Positions 1 to 64,000 of a stretch of DNA of 64,000 bases are shown piece after piece. The notes beneath the pieces are model-generated. The model did not search any database, was not told where the DNA came from, and saw only the letters and a program-made list of their open reading frames with translations. The stretch covers positions 18,748,006 through 18,812,005 of the forward strand of contig NC_079426.1 in NCBI RefSeq assembly GCF_026213295.1, given 5' to 3'. The translations under genes and the position numbers were made by a program. The DNA is from Gadus chalcogrammus. Lineage: Eukaryota; Chordata; Actinopteri; Gadiformes; Gadidae. The stretch's first letter is position 1; every line of letters starts with the position of its first letter.

Positions 1-748
1 GAGCAGGGGTGTGCTGCTCATCCCATGGCTCCTGAAAACACACACAAACACACAAACACATGCACACAATCACCATGTACCACTGAATTTTTAGTAATAC
101 AAATTGTGCAAACATTAGTCTGTTCCAGATATCACCTGTGTGTAATATCATCTCCCTATAATTCTTGTAAAGCAAGACGTGTAGGACTGTGTATCTATAA
201 TTATCATCCTGTGATCCTGCCCTTCCTGTTGGTGCTTGTCAGTTAACACCACACCCCACAATCACACACAAACACAAACACACACACACAAACACACACA
301 AACACACGCACACACACGCCCCAGGCTGCTGCCTCTTCCTAGTCATTTAGTAAGGACGAATAACAGCACTGTCACAGCCCTCGCTTTCTTCCCTCCATCA
401 GTCGGTAAAGTGGCTCGCAGGCTATTTATAACAGAGCCTCCATTCTCCTCTCTGTCCCCAGTACAGCCTGCAGCCCAGGCTGCACACACAGATTCAACAT
501 GCAGAGGGGAGAGTGGACCGGAGGAGGAGGGGAGAGGGAAGAGAAGAGGACAGAGGAGAGAGTAGAGAAGAGGAGAGAGTAGAGGGGGTGCGGAGAGAAG
601 ATAGGGGAGGGGGAAGGGAGAGGACAGAGAGAAGCAGGAGGAGAGGTGATGAGTGGAGAGGAGAGGATAGGAGAGGATAGGAGAGGAGAGGAGATGGGAG
701 ACTTATAGAGCCCTGGCTCATTCAACAGCAACTCTATTAGTTTCTTAC
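1..748. other. Left edge, pcnx2 intron
   Basis: No exon is recognisable. The stretch holds degenerate (CA)n patches (about 30-80 and 240-320) and a purine-rich GGAGA tract. The next pcnx2 exon, which should continue after FCFGALK, must lie beyond the left edge. Confidence 0.6.
506..706. repeat. Purine-rich GGAGA/GAGGA low-complexity tract
   Basis: About 200 bp of almost pure A/G sequence on the plus strand (pyrimidine-rich on the coding strand of pcnx2). It lies about 40 bp downstream of the donor at 749. Confidence 0.8.
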
Positions 749-17329
<16,581 letters not shown>

Positions 17330-17564
17330 CTAGGCTACAATTAAACCACGTTCTCCTCGGGACATCGCGGTGCCGCTACGCCTCCATGTTGGCGCCGTGT
17401 GGCACCTGTACAGTCGTACTCGTCATGCTTTTAGCTTAATTTGGCGACCCTAGGCGTCGTCTGTCCCTCTCGTCTGCCTTCCATCGCAATGACAAATCGT
17501 CCATTGCCACCGGTTTTCATCTTCGTTGCTGTTCTTCCTCTCACTCGCTCTCTCGCTCCCCCCT

Positions 17565-17789
<225 letters not shown>

Positions 17790-18281
17790 AGCCTACAGAT
17801 GCGCAGCTTCGATGATTGTTTTTTCCTCTTTCTCCACTCCTCCCCTCCCCCCTCTCTCTCGCCCTTTACATAGCCCATCCAGTAACCTCTGCTCATGCAA
17901 TGTGCATGAATACCCGGGCATGAATATACTTTGGAAAATATAATATTTTTTAATCTGCAAATAATTAAATTTGACACATATTCATTACACCTTACAAGCC
18001 GGTTAGTGTTATTTTATAATATTACATTATAATAACATAAAAAACATTATTATTGCAATTATTATCATTCGTATTATTATTACAATTTGTAATTATTTGT
18101 GAATGTGGTGGTAACAGATGTTACGCGACCCCTTAGACAAATAAAATATGGGCAATAGTGTCGACTAGTGGCAGAAGCCAGATGATCTTAAATGTCTATC
18201 TTCTGCGCTACACACAGCCTGCGCACATAGCATAAAAGATCACACCAAGCTCTGTGGATGTGGTGGTATTGATGATGACGA

Positions 18282-18285
18282 CGAC

Positions 18286-18371
<86 letters not shown>
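18282..18371. repeat. (GAT)n trinucleotide repeat
   Basis: About 28 GAT/ATG units in the divergent intergenic region. Confidence 0.95.
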
Positions 18372-18890
18372 GGATGAGACCTGCTGATGAAGCAGCACGT
18401 CGACCGAAGAAGGGATTTGTGTTATTGGTTAATTGTGTCTATTACGTTGGGTACCCTTGCAATACCACCGAAAGCCAGTATGAGGCGGTCGTATACACGT
18501 GGAGTTATTCAATTAGATGAAGTTCTGCGCATGTTGGTAAAATACACCGATGATGTGGTGGGGGAATCCCGGGTTCGAGGAGAGGCGGGGCTCTCACTTC
18601 CAATCGCTGATCTCGAAAAGCATGACAGGATCGAATCTCACACTTTCCAAGATGGCAACTCAAAGAACAAGAATACACGCTCTCTTCTTGTTATCGTCGC
18701 TGTTCTCTCGTCAATTTCACAAATGTATCATAATATTTCCCCCTATCGGTGATAGTGGAACAGAGAAGGGACTGGATAACTCTAAACCCTGACCGTAAAA
18801 AACAAAAAATATAGCGTCAAGGATGGGAGCATGTGGCTCCGATTTGTGTTCTTGGTGCTCTTTTCGATTCTAAATACTAAATAACATAAT

Positions 18891-18893
18891 AAC

Positions 18894-18946
<53 letters not shown>
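18891..18946. repeat. (AAT)n trinucleotide repeat
   Basis: About 18 AAT units in the intergenic region. Confidence 0.95.
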
Positions 18947-20197
18947 GCAGCAGCTTAATACTTTCAGATACAGAAAAAAGGCTTCAATGCAGGCCTATCT
19001 TTTTACTGCCTGAAGCAAAGTGGGTGAGTGTGAGTGACAGCCTGCGTTTTGGTCCGCGTCGCCTTATAATAAAGAATGTCCCCAAAGGCGCGCGCTGATC
19101 CCACATTCCAGCAGTGGCTCCTCCCCCTGACGCTGCTGTTGATGTCACGTGGAAACGAAGCCACCAATCGGCGGCCAGCGGCGCAGCGAGACACGCAGCG
19201 TCCCGGGACAGCAGAGCCACTCTCCGCCGCTGGGTCCTAGACGCTGGGCACTGACCATGGCGTCGCTATTGGATATGTTTTGATTAAAGTTGACGGCCAT
19301 TTCATTTAACGTTTATTAACGGATTTTGGGGGGGGAGGGTGTACCTTTGCATTGGATCCAGCGCTGCTGGTTGTTAACGGAGGTAACAGCACTGGGACAC
19401 CGCTAGAAACTGAGGAGCCGAAGTGGGGGGACAACTCATCAAGTAACGTTACCAGTCAAGGGACTGACCCAGGCTAGGCTAGCTCGTCAGCTCGCTTAAA
19501 GTCCTAAAGAGTTCCCGTGTACCTAACGGGAAAAGTCCCAGTATCAATGTATCTATCTCTTTTGAGGTGAACCGCCCTGAAGGTAATGTTTAGGCCGTTG
19601 CGTTAGTCGGGGTGTAATAGCGCTTCAATGGACGGTGCAGGTGCACCACTTGCGGCACCTGCAAAACTTACTAGCTGCATCGGTGAAGGAGCTAAAGTTA
19701 GCCTTACTGCTAACACCCCTAGTCTGGGAGGGGGTGTATAACCACTGTATCAACCAAGTATAATAATGTATAATCCTAAATGATTATATTTACTAGGTGC
19801 ATGGGTGAATGAGCTAGGATTAGCTCCACCACAAACTTTCCTAGTCTAAACAGTAGGGTATATACCACCTCTCTTAACCAAGTATAACAATATAGTACAA
19901 TCATAACGTTTTCTAGTAATTAACTGCTAACTGTCAGAATACACAAGTGGAGACAGTTGTGTATTTAACCATTGGCTTTGAACAACAGATCCCCTAGCTG
20001 GTTAGTTGGTAGCCTACTTTATTGACCCACTGAGACATTATAGAAGAGTGGCGACGTGGAGACGAAGCAGCAGCATCGGCGTCCTCTCCCTCACATGGGA
20101 CTCGGGAACCAGCTCCTGACCTCGGCTTGGGCAGAGCTCGGAGTCTAGCCTCCCCGTGCTGCTCCATGCGCGCCGTGGACCAGCACCAGCATGTTAG

Positions 20198-44903
<24,706 letters not shown>

Positions 44904-47575
44904 GGGCCCGGAGAGGTCTGTTGGTGGTGGTGCTGCTGCTGGGCGCTGAGCCGGGGGCCCCCGTACCCATAGTGTTCTACTACAGGAAGGGCTCCTCCAA
45001 CGTCTCCAGCGCTGGACCTCCTGGAAGTCACTGCCTGTTGATTTTTATTTTCATTCATATATTCATACATTCATTCCAGATCAAAGAGCTGCATTCAGAG
45101 GAAGGTTCCAGAGCTGTGAAGGCAGCTCTACCGCTTTGGTTCAGGTGCTCCGCTGCCCTCGCTGGCCTTTAGACCCTCTCCAAGGTGGCCTTGTCTTCTC
45201 TTCCTCCCTTCCTCTCTTTGATCTATGATTGGCACAGCTAAACGTTGACCGCCGCTGTAGCCAATGGCAACACGGTTCCTTCACCTGTTTTATTTATACA
45301 TGTTGCCGTTGGTGATGTAGAAGAGACTCGCTGCAGGGTGGAGCAGGGTGTGAGCAGCGCGGCGGAGAAGGTAAGCTTCCCTCTGGTTTCCTTACGGACC
45401 CCCTGGCGCCGGTACTGATAGTCATCAGACTTGTTACAGAATAATTGATGCATTTATTGTCAAGCAGTAACTAAATCCAATCAAAACGCTTTGATTTACA
45501 AAGCGTCTTTTTTGTTTGTTTGTTTTTATCCATTTCCTTTGGCGGCTGGTACCTGTCTGTCTTCAATGTTGATGCCAGTTTGGGGAAGACTAATTATGAT
45601 CCGAGTGCTAGCAATGCATGGGTGTAAAGTTTCCACTCAGAATTTAGACTGAAATGAAATCCAAAAGACTCTACCTTATCTCTGGAACATAGCCGTATGG
45701 CGCTTATATGGCTTTTGTAAAAGTATTTATATTCAACATCTCCTCAACTTTTGGCATTCACAATTGTGTGAATCTTAATTTTATGAAAAATCAAGAATCT
45801 ATAAGTAATGAATAACTCTTTAATGTAATAATACGCTAGGAAGTGTAAACCAAGTAACAGCGTATAAAAAAACCACTTGTTCCACGTGAGGATGTAATTA
45901 CGTTAAGACCATGGTACTGATGACTTAAAAAAACAATCAATAACCAATATGTGTTGGCCTTTTCTTGTGGTGTGCTGGGAAGTCGGTAAAGATAATGAAT
46001 TGAAGTTGTGTCAAGGCCAGATGTAACGTGTGTGCGTGGTTCACAGGACGTTCAACTTTATTATTTTATAAACCAGACACATGCCTTCGCTACTGCTTTA
46101 ACGACCACTAAAACCATTCTGAAGTAGTGGGAAGGAAACCATTATAATGGAGGAGGTTTTTATTCGACAAGACCAATTCTCAGAAACACCGTCGCCTTAT
46201 TGATGTACTTCATGAAGCACCGCATTTCATCATACTGTAACATGATTTTGTATCGCAAAGCTAGGATTTCAGGGCTTCAGCAGCCAGCCAATAAGAGACG
46301 CATAACAACATAACTAGCCTACCACTATCTCAGAGTTCTACGCACTGCTATTACTGAAGGTTAGTCTGAGCTGAGCAGGACTGCTCTATGCATACCCCCC
46401 CGATGTCTTAACAGTGGAGAACATATCTTCAATCGAGCACAATGTTTTTGAACAAGGGCTCTCTCAGTCTCATGTATTTGACCAAAACCACTACGTGAAA
46501 AACCAGCTGCTTATATAGATGACATATATATATTTTTAAAGAGATCTGAATATGACCTCAGCTCGTCTGATGACACCCTACACACTGCTCCTCTGTGATT
46601 ATTCCCCGAGACGTCGGAAGGACATAATGAACAAAGTGCGGGACGTGATCTGTTTTTTAATTTGTTCTGTTTGATGTAAATCTTTTATTTTTGTTATCAC
46701 AACAGTATTGGTTATTTTTCACTCCTGATTGATCAAAATAAGAGAGTATTGAACAATGTTAATAAAGTGTAAATCAGGACTTAGATTTGACCCTTGTGTT
46801 TTGTTTACAAGATTGAATAATTTATATTGCCTGAGAAAACGATGCTTAGTCATATTGTGAGTTTTAAGAAATAAAAAAAAACTTTATTCTGGAGCAAATA
46901 GCTGATGATTTGTGTACAGTTTCAGACATTTGCACCAGGTCCGTTTTTTAACAGAATGTTACATGAATCATTAAGAATAAAGCTTGAAATATTTAATGTG
47001 AGTCGTCTTCTTCCATTCTGCGCCGGCCGCCGTCAGCCTGAAGCTGGAAGTGAGGACTGAATCCACAGAGGTGTGGGTTCAGATCCTTCTCGTATCCTCC
47101 AACAGCTCAGCTAGGGATCAGGATCTGAAGGAGTGAAGAGGCTGGATGAAAGAAGAGAGGGGAAGAGTGGTGAAGGAGAAACAAGTTGTGTGGATGTTTT
47201 CAGGTGATATGAAGTGGGAGTCTAAAAGGAAGTGACATTAGCATTAACAAAAGATACCACTTATTGTATACGGTGCGTTATACATATACAGTATCTATCT
47301 ACATATATATATATATATCTATGCAGAAATACATCTCTTTTACAGTTTGACAGGAATAAATACTAAACAAATACTAAATATCTAACTCTGTGCTCTAGGT
47401 CTTTCTCAAAAAGAGCAATACGTTAAGAACACAACTTCAATTAGCACTGGCTGTAGAAGGTTTCTACCCCCAAAGCATTACATCAGCTTGGTTACAACGG
47501 CAAAATAATCCAGAGCTTTCCATTAACCCTAAAGTATTTATTAATTTACGTGCATATGTATTTATTTAACAGTGT
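44904..47575. other. map3k21 3' UTR and convergent intergenic region
   Basis: AATAAA signals at 46761-46766 and 46976-46981 are the likely map3k21 polyadenylation signals, giving a 3' UTR of about 1.9-2.1 kb. The remaining few hundred bases to the il22ra2 stop codon hold no recognisable gene. This is where map3k21 and il22ra2 converge. Confidence 0.55.
46761..46766 (+). terminator. Polyadenylation signal, probable map3k21 3' end
   Basis: Canonical AATAAA followed by GT-rich sequence; an alternative lies at 46976-46981. Confidence 0.45.
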
Positions 47576-49983
<2,408 letters not shown>

Positions 49984-50850
49984 GATGCAGAGCGACCAGG
50001 ACACCGCAGACCCACGGTTCCGGGCACGGCGCCAGGCCTTATATTGACGCCGGCTTCCTCTTTCCTCAGGTGTTTTACAGTTCTTTGACACCTTGTTTTT
50101 CTGGACCGGTTTTGCATAGTCACGCTATTCTGGAATTACTTTCACTTCAATTAGAGCTGACGTCTTTTTTCTGAGGGGCGGCGTGGGGCAATTAAAAGAA
50201 TATCAGGTTGTTGCATACAGTTTGTTGCTGGTTTATCGTCAGGTTTACAGCACCGTTTGTTTTAAGTCCATTTTTTTATGGGTTTACAAACATATGCGCA
50301 CAGAAGCGTTCCTGGGTATTGACGAATGGAAATGTAAGACAGAGCAGGACCCCTTGGACCCCTTGTTTCATAGTTTGAGTTTTGATGACCTCAAGTCTGA
50401 ATGCTGTGCACAGAATGCACTCTGAATGGAGTTCTGCATTGATGTTGGTGGTAATGAGCTACTGTTTAGTCAAAGAAAATAAGGAAAAAGAACAGAGAAG
50501 CTGACCTTTAGTTTCACTTCATGTTTTACCATGACCTGCCTTTCAGCCACAAAGCGTATGAACTACAGTTACCCTACACATCAACACAATGTGCTTTCCT
50601 CCCAGTGCACTCTGGGGCTGACCAATTAGAAAAACAATGGCTTCCGGTCCCATGTGCTGGAGGAAGTCCTGCAGCCATCAGCAAGCAGATACTGGCGCTT
50701 TCAGGTGACTGGTCAGTGGTCAACTTCCTCTACCTTGATCTTTCCTGTCCTCAAATATCATTGTCGGCTATTCCTTATTTACTTAATGCTTATTGTTTCA
50801 TTATCTGTTTGAATGAGAAGTTACATCACATTAAAACATGCCTGTATTTT

Positions 50851-50881
50851 CATACTGCCTTTCTGTATGAAAGGCAGTATG
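50851..50881. repeat. Perfect 13-bp hairpin
   Basis: CATACTGCCTTTC and its complement, separated by TGTAT. Confidence 0.8.
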
Positions 50882-52534
50882 CAAATACATATGTATTCAT
50901 ATAAACAAACTACATGATTTGTTTTTTTTTAAATTTTTGATAGAGGAACCATGTGTAAAGTTAAACATTATCAAACAAATTCAGGTGCCTTAAGAATGCT
51001 ACGGCATTCTAGCCATCTCCCATTCTGTGTTATTCTCTCTTAATTCCTCCAGTAGGAATATACAAGTGTGTGCTGATACATTTTATTAAGGGTTGAAGAT
51101 CCCTGTTCTCCAAGAAGCACCGAGGAGTGTGTTCATACCTGCAGTGTCAGTGCATGACCGACAATGTAACACATTTTGTGACATTCAGTGATGACACCAA
51201 CCCAAATATTGGCAGCTGACTTGTGTAAAATGTATTTTAAAATGTGCATTTTTTACAATCAATGAGATTTATGATAAACTAATATGTGAATAATCTCACT
51301 ACTTCCTCTATAACTTTTCTTAGGTATTTATTGGTTTTTATTTGACATGGACAGTACCCATTAAAATATATTTCTGTAAATGTGTCAGTGATCCGGGAAG
51401 GCGGATGTGCATCGGCCCTCATTGGGCAGATCAGAATACATTATATTAAATTAAATGACATCTTAAATACAACACTGATGGACAGACAGGGTCTGCATCA
51501 GGAAGGGAAACACAATGGACCCCAAATGTAAAGATATGGACTATACAACAAACTACAGATGATGTTTTTTTCTTTGTTAATTATGGCACATTAACATTTT
51601 CAGTGCATTGTCCTTTTTAAATAAACAAATAAGTAAAGAAAGACAGGCACTAGAGGGGATTTAGTTAGGGCAATGTTGGTTGTTGGGTTGTTGGTCTTTT
51701 CACTGTAACAAATTAAAAATGTATTTAATAATCTTTATTAATAATCCGGACAATGCTTTTCCTCTATAAAGCTCATCCCTCATTGTCTGTGTAATCAACG
51801 ACTAGAGTTAGTTGGAACACTTTATGACATTACATTTTTTTGTAAATGACGATTCTCAATCCAGGTGAAATGTAACTCTAAACATCTTCCGATATCTGCG
51901 CTTGATCAGAGGTGTAATCTGAAAGGTCAGACACAAGGTAGTAATTTCTCTCAGCCACCACAGAAGAGGAAGGCAACCTAAAGCGGAAGATATAAAAAAA
52001 AAAAGCTGCGTACACACACACACAAACATAAGAGGAAATAGGTTGATTTCTCTGAATGTCACAACTCACACACACAAAGAGGTGCTGTTTCTTTCCTGAC
52101 ACAACAAGGTAAAGACTGCCTCTTCCTCCCCTAATCTTGGTCAGTTTCACAGAAGTTAACAATCCCCTTTAAATTCCTGTCAAGAGGATAATACATAGGT
52201 GAAGCCTATTATCGGAGCGAACCAACACAAGAACACAGGATTTATTTATTTAAAGTTATTTATGTGACCACTGTCGATTCATAACATATGGATAACAAAA
52301 GACACAGAAAATCAACAAAATTATAAATGTTGTAAAAATAAGCATTTACATTAACACAAAAAGCCCTGCGACGGAATGAGTTGCAGACATGAATTGGAAC
52401 AAATTAAAGATGGACACCAAGTGCACATCAATGGTTTTATCTTTACCAATCAACAAAAATGTATCCAACATAGCATCAGTCACTCAGGAAACATCCACAA
52501 AAACACAACAGTTTGAATACAGCTCAGCAGTCAG

Positions 52535-52650
52535 ATTGAAGGGATAAATATGACCCGGTTTCGCAGGGTTGCCGTTTCTCTGGCTCTTATTTTAGAAATT
52601 ACATCACTGAAAAAAAACGTTAAACAGTTCCAATAAACACTGAACTGATC
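52535..52650 (+). repeat. Direct repeat copy 1 of a roughly 115-bp segment
   Basis: Shares GATTGAAGGGATAAATATGA and the following CCCGGTTTCGCAGGGTTGCC with 54599-54715. A few substitutions and one 4-bp indel separate the copies. Confidence 0.8.
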
Positions 52651-54598
52651 ATTTAATATAAACTACATAGCAAGAAAAAAATGTACTCTCCGTACAACAT
52701 AATCATGACTTGAATAAAGCGTAAAAATGAATGTATATGACTTGGCAAATTATAGAGAAAAACTCTTGCAACCAATTTACACACTGAGCAGCGAACCTGG
52801 TTTAATTCGGACCAGTGGCCAAGTGCTTTGAGTCCAACAAAAAAATGTAATGCCAGAACATACCATAGCCCTACTTTACAAGTTTACGCCATGTAAACCG
52901 GACCTACGCACACACACAAGCTTCCACTTTTCTTTGACGTGAAGCTTGTATTGAAGCTTGAATTTCAAACTCTTGTGTGAACACGGCCATAATGTTCGCC
53001 TATATACATTTGTAAATTAGCTAATTTGTAGATATTTATAATGGAACATTTTATCTGAAATATTTTCAAATGATTTACAAATTTGTAATTGGCTCATTTG
53101 TAAACCTTTCATATTACAGATTTGAAGAGAGTATTACATATTTCAGTTTGGCAGATTCTGTCCATGAGCCCCAAGGGTTAAAAAGAAACCAAAAAACAAA
53201 GTGAATCACATTGCATGTTGCACAGTAGAGACAACAGGAGCATTTTATCTTGCATCAAACCCTGAAGACATCTCCTGCAACAGTGTAGACCATACATACT
53301 ATGAGGCATACCATTACATGGTATCTGATTCTGGGCTTTAGATCAGGTGCGTTGCTACTCCTGTGTAAGTTTTAACGTGTCTCAGAGCAAGGTATCCAAG
53401 TCTAATTAGCATGTAAGGCGTGTTAAAACAGACAACACGTTTTTTTGTACAGTATTGAGGGAAAATGCACCCGCCATCCGCGAAAGCAGACGGTAAAGTG
53501 AGATTTGGGTAGATAGCAATGGACGCCCTACTAAAGTGCGTGTTAGTGGGTCAGTTTATGCCCCAACATTAATGAAAGGATCCCTACAGAAACATTCAAC
53601 TTGATTGAAGGGGCCCAGAGACTGCTTGTTGTACGCCAAGAACTAAACAACTTTTTACCCACATCACAAACACCTGCAGACTCAACCAGGCATGACGCTG
53701 ACATATTAGTAGAATATATGAGAATATGTTTGCGTACTTCCAACATATGCGTATACAGACAAGAATTAATTGAAAAGCGCATTGCTCAATGCGTTCATCT
53801 TCTCCAAATGCAAAACTGCAATGAACTGTGGGCGATATACAGCAGTGCATTGACCTTTTTGCTGACCAGCTCCCTCAGCTGTCCGAGGCTCCGTCCCACC
53901 GAGCTCAGTTCAGTTCTTCAGACCAGTGATCAACACTCATGATGGCGGCGGGGAGTCCCCTGAGGTCAAGTGCCGAGGGGAGGTCAACAACGGCGTGTTG
54001 CCCGACTAATGGAATTCAGCAAATGTGCAATTTGACCTCCAGAAAATTTTCTGAAATGCTGGCAGATAGTGTCGACGAGTGGCCACTACGACGTCATGGA
54101 GAATGGCCAATAGGAGCATGACTAGAGATGCTGCATCAAAGAGCAGCAGCTGGCTTGTTTTTTTTGGGACGAGAACTAAGGTGCAGGTCGGAGGCTTGGT
54201 CAACGCCTCACTCAATATGGGGATAGGCGTATTATACCTGACATTATAGGTTATAAACATACCCTCGGCACTTAAGAAAGTCCACTTCACAGTGTGTATG
54301 GTGGGCATTAGAGGAAAGGAGGCCATAAGAGGCAGGGAGGGCATTAGTGGAAAGGAGTGCATTAGAGGCTGTGATGGAAAAATCCATATGCCGCTATCTT
54401 TTAGTCATATAGGCTTTGTTTTCCATTGCATGTATTGTCTTGCCAACCCGTTTTTCCCCAGTGTCGTCTACGTATTGACCACTTCACCGATTAAGTGATG
54501 TCGTCAAAATGTTATCCCTTGTGCTCTGGTCATCTGTCCTACCTTCCTCAGTGGCACCTAAATGTAAACCCTTTTCTATGGATATCAGAATCAATTGT

Positions 54599-54715
54599 GA
54601 TTGAAGGGATAAATATGACCCGGTTTCGCAGGGTTGCCGTTTGTCTCTCTGGCTCTAATTTTGGAAATTACATCACTGAAAAAAAACGTTTAACAGTTCC
54701 AATATCCACTTCAAT
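54599..54715 (+). repeat. Direct repeat copy 2 of a roughly 115-bp segment
   Basis: Second copy of 52535-52650 in the same orientation, 2.06 kb away and about 140 bp beyond the ifngr1 stop codon. Confidence 0.8.
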
Positions 54716-54856
54716 GTTAACAGAATATCATGCAATGCAAAATTATTGACTCAAATTGCGAGGGTCTGTTGAATTCTGCCAAGTCAACCGCACACATATG
54801 CCTGAGCATCCCATAATTCACCATCATGAATACACACTTTTGCTTCTTAGGTTAGC

Positions 54857-63599
<8,743 letters not shown>

Positions 63600-64000
63600 T
63601 TTTACATAACACGTCATGTCATACACAACTGAGTTACAAGAAAGCGGAACTTCTTCGTTTGGCTTGATTATTCAATAGTATATTGTTATTATTGGACCAA
63701 GAAACGTCGCATCGCAGTTTCATCTTTTCCTGAATCCCAAATGACTTCCGTCCAGTCAGAGGGCGGCCGCAAATGTTGCCAGATTGGGCAAGATTTCACC
63801 CTGGCGTCTTCCGCTTCCACTGGAATCGCCCACACGGGCGAATAAACAGGAGCAGGCTGGACGCACGTCCTCCAGCTTAAGATATATATGTTTTTGATAG
63901 GCTAGTTATTACCCTGAATCCTTCTGACTACACACTTTTATTTATTTATTGACCACATATAAATGCACGATACGCCGTAGCATTCCAAACTGCACATACT
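63600..64000 (-). promoter_or_regulatory. ifngr1 upstream region
   Basis: It must contain the ifngr1 5' UTR and probably the promoter. A GC-rich patch lies at about 63740-63870. No interferon-responsive or GAS element could be assigned with confidence. Confidence 0.35.

Larger units (their letters stand above)
49984..54856. other. Intergenic region between il22ra2 and ifngr1
   Basis: It holds the il22ra2 promoter next to 49984 and the ifngr1 3' UTR next to 54856. Seen inside: a perfect 13-bp hairpin at 50851-50881 and two direct copies of a roughly 115-bp segment (52535-52650 and 54599-54715). No further gene is recognised. A 113-codon plus-strand frame at 53601-53942 has no recognisable similarity and is not called. 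Confidence 0.55.

Noticed and set aside
53601..53942. 113-codon plus-strand frame downstream of ifngr1
   Set aside because: No similarity, no splice context, and the opposite strand carries the likely ifngr1 3' UTR.

Overview
The window is vertebrate nuclear DNA from a teleost fish. The genes are multi-exon with GT-AG introns, and the orthologues are clear. Dinucleotide and tetranucleotide repeats are extremely dense, there is a fish-type L2 LINE, and the DNA transposons are of common teleost types. A gadiform (cod-like) source would fit the microsatellite load, but that is a guess.

Layout. From 749 to 17272 on the minus strand lies the 5' half of pcnx2 (pecanex-like 2). Its first coding exon is at 17120-17272 and the gene runs off the left edge. 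About 3 kb away, head to head on the plus strand, lies a complete map3k21 (MLK4) from 20282 to 44903 in ten coding exons encoding 1,038 residues. Human PCNX2 and MAP3K21 have the same divergent arrangement on 1q42. After the map3k21 3' end come two class II cytokine-receptor genes in tandem on the minus strand. They are il22ra2 (IL-22 binding protein, 47576-49983, five exons, no membrane segment) and ifngr1 (interferon-gamma receptor 1, 54857-63599, seven exons, one membrane segment). Human IL22RA2 and IFNGR1 are also tandem neighbours, but on 6q23, so a junction between two ancestral blocks lies near 46-47.5 kb.

Repeats fill the introns. They include a PIF/Harbinger remnant (2415-3776), a probable hAT-like element (about 8197-9182), a foldback element (31088-32103), a broken L2 LINE with an SGNH-hydrolase ORF1 (about 40273-44120), a hAT-like element with an 8-bp duplication (56682-57457), and a TTAA-flanked element holding a 1.25-kb palindrome (58423-60417).

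Main observations. (1) Two introns of map3k21 begin with tandem repeats whose unit contains the exon end and the 5' splice site. In one (37340-37531) the unit is 48 bp, open and in frame, so four equivalent donors could add 0, 16, 32 or 48 residues. In the other (39168-40150) a 22-bp unit repeats the donor about 45 times. (2) The pcnx2 exons from 11182 leftwards carry many single-base frame changes although splice sites and conserved protein segments persist. The other three genes have none. (3) Several splice sites are built from or touch (TG)n tracts, most strikingly ifngr1 exon 5.

Functionally, ifngr1 and il22ra2 belong to cytokine signalling (type II interferon reception and soluble IL-22 neutralisation). 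map3k21 is an SH3/kinase/zipper/CRIB MAP3K of JNK-type cascades. pcnx2 is a large multi-pass membrane protein.
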